Assembly (NCBI GenBank): GCA_900544725.1 | Contig: UQWK01000066.1 | Span: forward strand, 1-8,516 | Length of the DNA: 8,516 bases | Reading direction: 5' to 3' | From: an uncultured Collinsella sp. | Lineage (GTDB): Bacteria; Actinomycetota; Coriobacteriia; Coriobacteriales; Coriobacteriaceae | Part shown: piece after piece, positions 6,432 through 8,516 of the stretch | Layout of the letters: every line of letters starts with the position of its first letter | Position numbering within the stretch: position 1 is the first letter of the stretch | The notes under the pieces: generated by a model | Database searches by the model: none | What the model saw: only the letters and a program-made list of their open reading frames with translations | What the model was told of the DNA's origin: nothing | Program-made: the position numbers and the translations under genes

Positions 6432-7094
6432 CTAGTCCTTAAACAGATAACCCACGCCACGGACGGTGGTGATGTGCGCCGCGATCTGTGGGCCCACCTT
6501 GGAGCGAATACGTCGGATGTGCACGTCGACGGTGCGCGTGCCACCGCAGTACTCAAAGCCCCACACGCGGTGCAGCAGCACTTCGCGGCTGTAGGCGCGG
6601 TTGGGATGCGTCGCCAAAAAGCTCAGCAGCGAGTACTCCATCAGCGTCAGGTCGATGGGCTCGTTATCGAGTGTCACCTGGTAGGTAGCCAGGTTAATCT
6701 CGAGGTTATCGATATTGAGTACATCGTCGGCGGTAACGGTCTCCTCCTCGCCCATCAGGCGCTGCGCGCGAGCCTTGAGCTCGTTGGGTGTCGCCGTGGG
6801 GCATACAAAGTCGGCATGCGCGTGATTGGGCAGGCGCAAGGTACCGAGCGCCTCGTCGTCGACGATCACCAGCATGGGGACGCCGCCGCGATCGTCAAGC
6901 CACTTGGCAATCTGATCGATGCGGTCGCTGCGGATGCCATCTGAATCGAGAATCAGCAGGTCAAAGTCGTGCGCCGCAGTTGGCGAATCGGGGGTTGCCA
7001 GGCTCACCTCGACACCCAGGGTAGTCGTCAAGCTGCGGGCAAACTCGTGGAAGCGCGTCGTGCGCGCCATGAATAGGGCACTCTTTTCGGACAT
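6432..7094 (-). CDS. OmpR/PhoB-type winged-helix regulator, GlnR-like, with degenerate receiver domain
   Basis: This 220-residue DNA-binding protein has an N-terminal receiver-like domain (about 1-115) and a C-terminal OmpR-type winged helix (about 125-218). The DNA-binding part is well conserved: LTLMEYSLLSFLATHPNR, then VWGFEYCGGTRTVDVHIR and a final VRGVGYLF. The receiver keeps an Asp at the phosphoacceptor position (Asp50 in LLILD), but I find no acidic pair near the N-terminus and no Lys at the usual KP site (PTA is there instead). From memory, this pattern and the WGxxYxGGTRTVDVH stretch match actinobacterial GlnR, an orphan regulator of nitrogen assimilation that acts without phosphorylation. 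The position directly after a glutamine synthetase gene supports that reading, and no histidine kinase gene is present. The start at 7094 has GGAGG 5 bases upstream; the frame stays open further up but would overlap the preceding gene. An ordinary orphan response regulator remains possible. Confidence 0.85.
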   Translation of the reverse strand: MSEKSALFMARTTRFHEFARSLTTTLGVEVSLATPDSPTAAHDFDLLILDSDGIRSDRIDQIAKWLDDRGGVPMLVIVDDEALGTLRLPNHAHADFVCPTATPNELKARAQRLMGEEETVTADDVLNIDNLEINLATYQVTLDNEPIDLTLMEYSLLSFLATHPNRAYSREVLLHRVWGFEYCGGTRTVDVHIRRIRSKVGPQIAAHITTVRGVGYLFKD

Positions 7095-7099
7095 ATCGG

Positions 7100-7104
7100 C
7101 CTCC
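7100..7104 (-). promoter_or_regulatory. Ribosome binding site of the GlnR-like regulator
   Basis: GGAGG on the minus strand lies 5 bases before the ATG at 7092-7094. It favours this start over upstream in-frame starts that would run into the glutamine synthetase gene. Confidence 0.75.
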
Positions 7105-7144
7105 AAAGAAATGAGCTCAATCGTACTGGAACAAGCCAGCGCGA

Positions 7145-8482
7145 TTAGGAGTTCGCCAGGTAGTGCTTGATCTCCCACTCGGTGATCGTAGACTCAAACT
7201 TATGCCACTCGTCGCGCTTCTTTTTGAGGAAGAAGCTGTGAATGTGCTCGCCGAGGGCATCCTTCATAAACTGCGAGTCCTCAAACACGTCAAGCGCCTC
7301 TTTGAGCGAGCGCGGCAGCGGCGCGTAGCCGGCCTCGACCATCTGACGGTCGGTAAGCTTGAGCGTCTCGGCCGTGGCCTCGGGCGGGAGTTCCAGCTTG
7401 CGCTCGATGCCGTCCAGACCAGCCGCCAGCGTGACGGCGTTGACCAGGTACGGGTTGGCCATGGGGTCGGGACTGCGCAGCTCGATGCGCGTGGACAGCG
7501 GCTTGCCGGGCTTGTAGACCGGGATGCGGACCATACTCGCGCGGTTGCGCAGGCCCCACGTGGCGTACTGCGGCACGGAGTCGCCACCCGTGGTGATGCG
7601 CTTGTACGAGTTGACCGTGGGATTGGTGATGGCGCTGATCTCGCGCGCGTGCGCCAAGATGCCGGCCATGTAGTGCTTGGCGATTTCGGAGAGGTGGTAC
7701 TTCTCGTCGTCCTCGCCCCAAAAGACGTTGTTGCCGTCGTGGTCGAACAGCGACTGATGCAAAAACATGGCGCTGCCGTCCTCGCCCGCCAACGGCTTGG
7801 GCATAAAGGAAGCGTGGCAACCGCTCTCGTAGGCCTGCTGCTTAATGATGAGTTTGGCCGTGGTGATAGCGTCGGACATGCTCAGGGCCTCGGCGTGACG
7901 CAGGCTCATGCCATGCTGCGAGCGACCGGCGGCGTGGAAGGTGTACTCCACGGGCACGGACATCTTCTCGAGCGTGAGGACCGTGTTGCGACGCAGGTCG
8001 CGGGCGGCATCGCTCACCGAAAGATCGAAGTAGCCCACGTTGTCGAGCGGCTCGGGGGTGTGCTCGTCGGGGAAGTAGTAATACTCCAGCTCGGCACCCA
8101 CGTTGAGCAGGTAGCCGGCCTTTTCGGCCTTGTGGAACATGCGGCGCAGGGCATCGCGCGGATCGCCGGCGAAGGGCTTGCAATCGGGAGTGCACACGTC
8201 GCAGAACACGCGGGCGACGCCGTTATGGCTCGGCCGCCACGGCAGGATCTGGAAGGTCGAAGCATCGGGGAACGCCAGCATGTCGGCTTCCTCGGGCGTG
8301 GCAAAGCCCTCGATGGCGGAGCCGTCAAAGCCAATACCCTCCTCAAAAGCGACCTCGAGGTCCTCGGGGCTGATGGCAAAGTTCTTGAGGCGGCCGAGAA
8401 TGTCGACAAACCACAGACGAACAAAGCGGATGTCACGCTGCTCTACGGAGCGGAGTACGTAATCGATGTTCTGCTGGTTCAT
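7145..8482 (-). CDS. glnA: Glutamine synthetase family protein, type I, with substituted active-site residues
   Basis: The protein has 445 residues, the length of type I-alpha enzymes, which make glutamine from glutamate, ammonia and ATP as cytoplasmic dodecamers. The beta-grasp domain is residues about 15-100 (GIGFDGSAIEGF) and the catalytic domain about 105-445. Conserved elements include ELEYYYF (Glu131 and Glu133), FMPKPL, NPTVNSYKR, NRASMVRIP and RIELRSPDP (Glu334). Other key positions differ from the consensus. The usual HHE and Q(H/Q)E metal ligands read as His183-Ala184 and His190-Gly191. The usual GSGMH reads GSAMF (Phe240). The Glu of the catalytic flap is Asp301. The frame is clean, so this is not a sequencing shift. 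The N-terminal half resembles actinobacterial GlnA/GlnA2 from memory. It could be a true synthetase of divergent type, a gamma-glutamyl ligase for another amine, or a regulatory pseudo-enzyme. GGGGAG precedes the start. It heads a probable operon with the GlnR-like gene 50 bases downstream. Confidence 0.92.
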   Translation of the reverse strand: MNQQNIDYVLRSVEQRDIRFVRLWFVDILGRLKNFAISPEDLEVAFEEGIGFDGSAIEGFATPEEADMLAFPDASTFQILPWRPSHNGVARVFCDVCTPDCKPFAGDPRDALRRMFHKAEKAGYLLNVGAELEYYYFPDEHTPEPLDNVGYFDLSVSDAARDLRRNTVLTLEKMSVPVEYTFHAAGRSQHGMSLRHAEALSMSDAITTAKLIIKQQAYESGCHASFMPKPLAGEDGSAMFLHQSLFDHDGNNVFWGEDDEKYHLSEIAKHYMAGILAHAREISAITNPTVNSYKRITTGGDSVPQYATWGLRNRASMVRIPVYKPGKPLSTRIELRSPDPMANPYLVNAVTLAAGLDGIERKLELPPEATAETLKLTDRQMVEAGYAPLPRSLKEALDVFEDSQFMKDALGEHIHSFFLKKKRDEWHKFESTITEWEIKHYLANS

Positions 8483-8486
8483 GTCG

Positions 8487-8495
8487 CTCCCCTTT
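8487..8495 (-). promoter_or_regulatory. Ribosome binding site of glnA
   Basis: AAAGGGGAG on the minus strand ends 4 bases before the ATG at 8480-8482. The promoter and any operator lie beyond the right edge of the window. Confidence 0.7.
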
Positions 8496-8516
8496 CTTTC
8501 GGGCGGGTTTCGACTG

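Noticed and set aside
7095..7178. Longer N-terminus for the GlnR-like regulator
   Set aside because: It would overlap the end of glnA, and the ATG at 7094 has a strong GGAGG; the receiver fold starts properly from there.
8507..8511. GAAAC on the minus strand upstream of glnA, resembling half of an actinobacterial GlnR box
   Set aside because: Five bases are expected by chance, the partner half-site GTnAC is not visible, and most of the upstream region is outside the window.

Overview
The window looks like chromosomal DNA from a high-GC member of the Actinomycetota, most likely a gut coriobacterium such as Collinsella. The reasons are codon use dominated by G/C third positions, strong AAGGAG-type ribosome binding sites, an NAD-dependent ligase, an actinobacterial-style glutamine synthetase, and an orphan regulator resembling actinobacterial GlnR. 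The genus assignment is an inference from recalled sequence character, not a database match. The window holds six protein genes. I see no RNA gene, CRISPR array, insertion sequence or prophage.

Left part, plus strand (1-2221): the 3' portion of a MATE-family multidrug/Na+ antiporter gene, whose start lies outside the window, followed by a BmrR-type MerR regulator with a GyrI-like effector-binding domain. The pair looks like a drug-efflux pump with its local drug-sensing regulator. The last part of the MATE gene carries an apparent one-base frameshift near 1258-1263. The normal C-terminus and stop can be read in another frame, ending at 1316.

Middle and right part, minus strand (8482 down to 2286): a glutamine synthetase-family gene, a GlnR-like winged-helix regulator with a degenerate receiver, a membrane-anchored HtrA-type serine protease with one PDZ domain, and ligA. 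The first two are 50 bases apart with no terminator between them and probably form one nitrogen-related operon. A strong hairpin terminator ends this unit directly after the regulator. htrA and ligA appear to be separate transcription units: htrA has its own terminator, and merR and ligA converge on a hairpin that could serve both strands.

Most of the window is ordinary housekeeping and efflux content, and I see no obviously new multi-gene system. Four things deserve a second look. The glutamine synthetase homologue has lost several canonical metal-ligand residues. The regulator beside it has a receiver lacking most phosphorylation-pocket residues. LigA begins with a sequence that fits a sliding-clamp-binding motif (QSSLF). 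The MATE gene is frameshifted.
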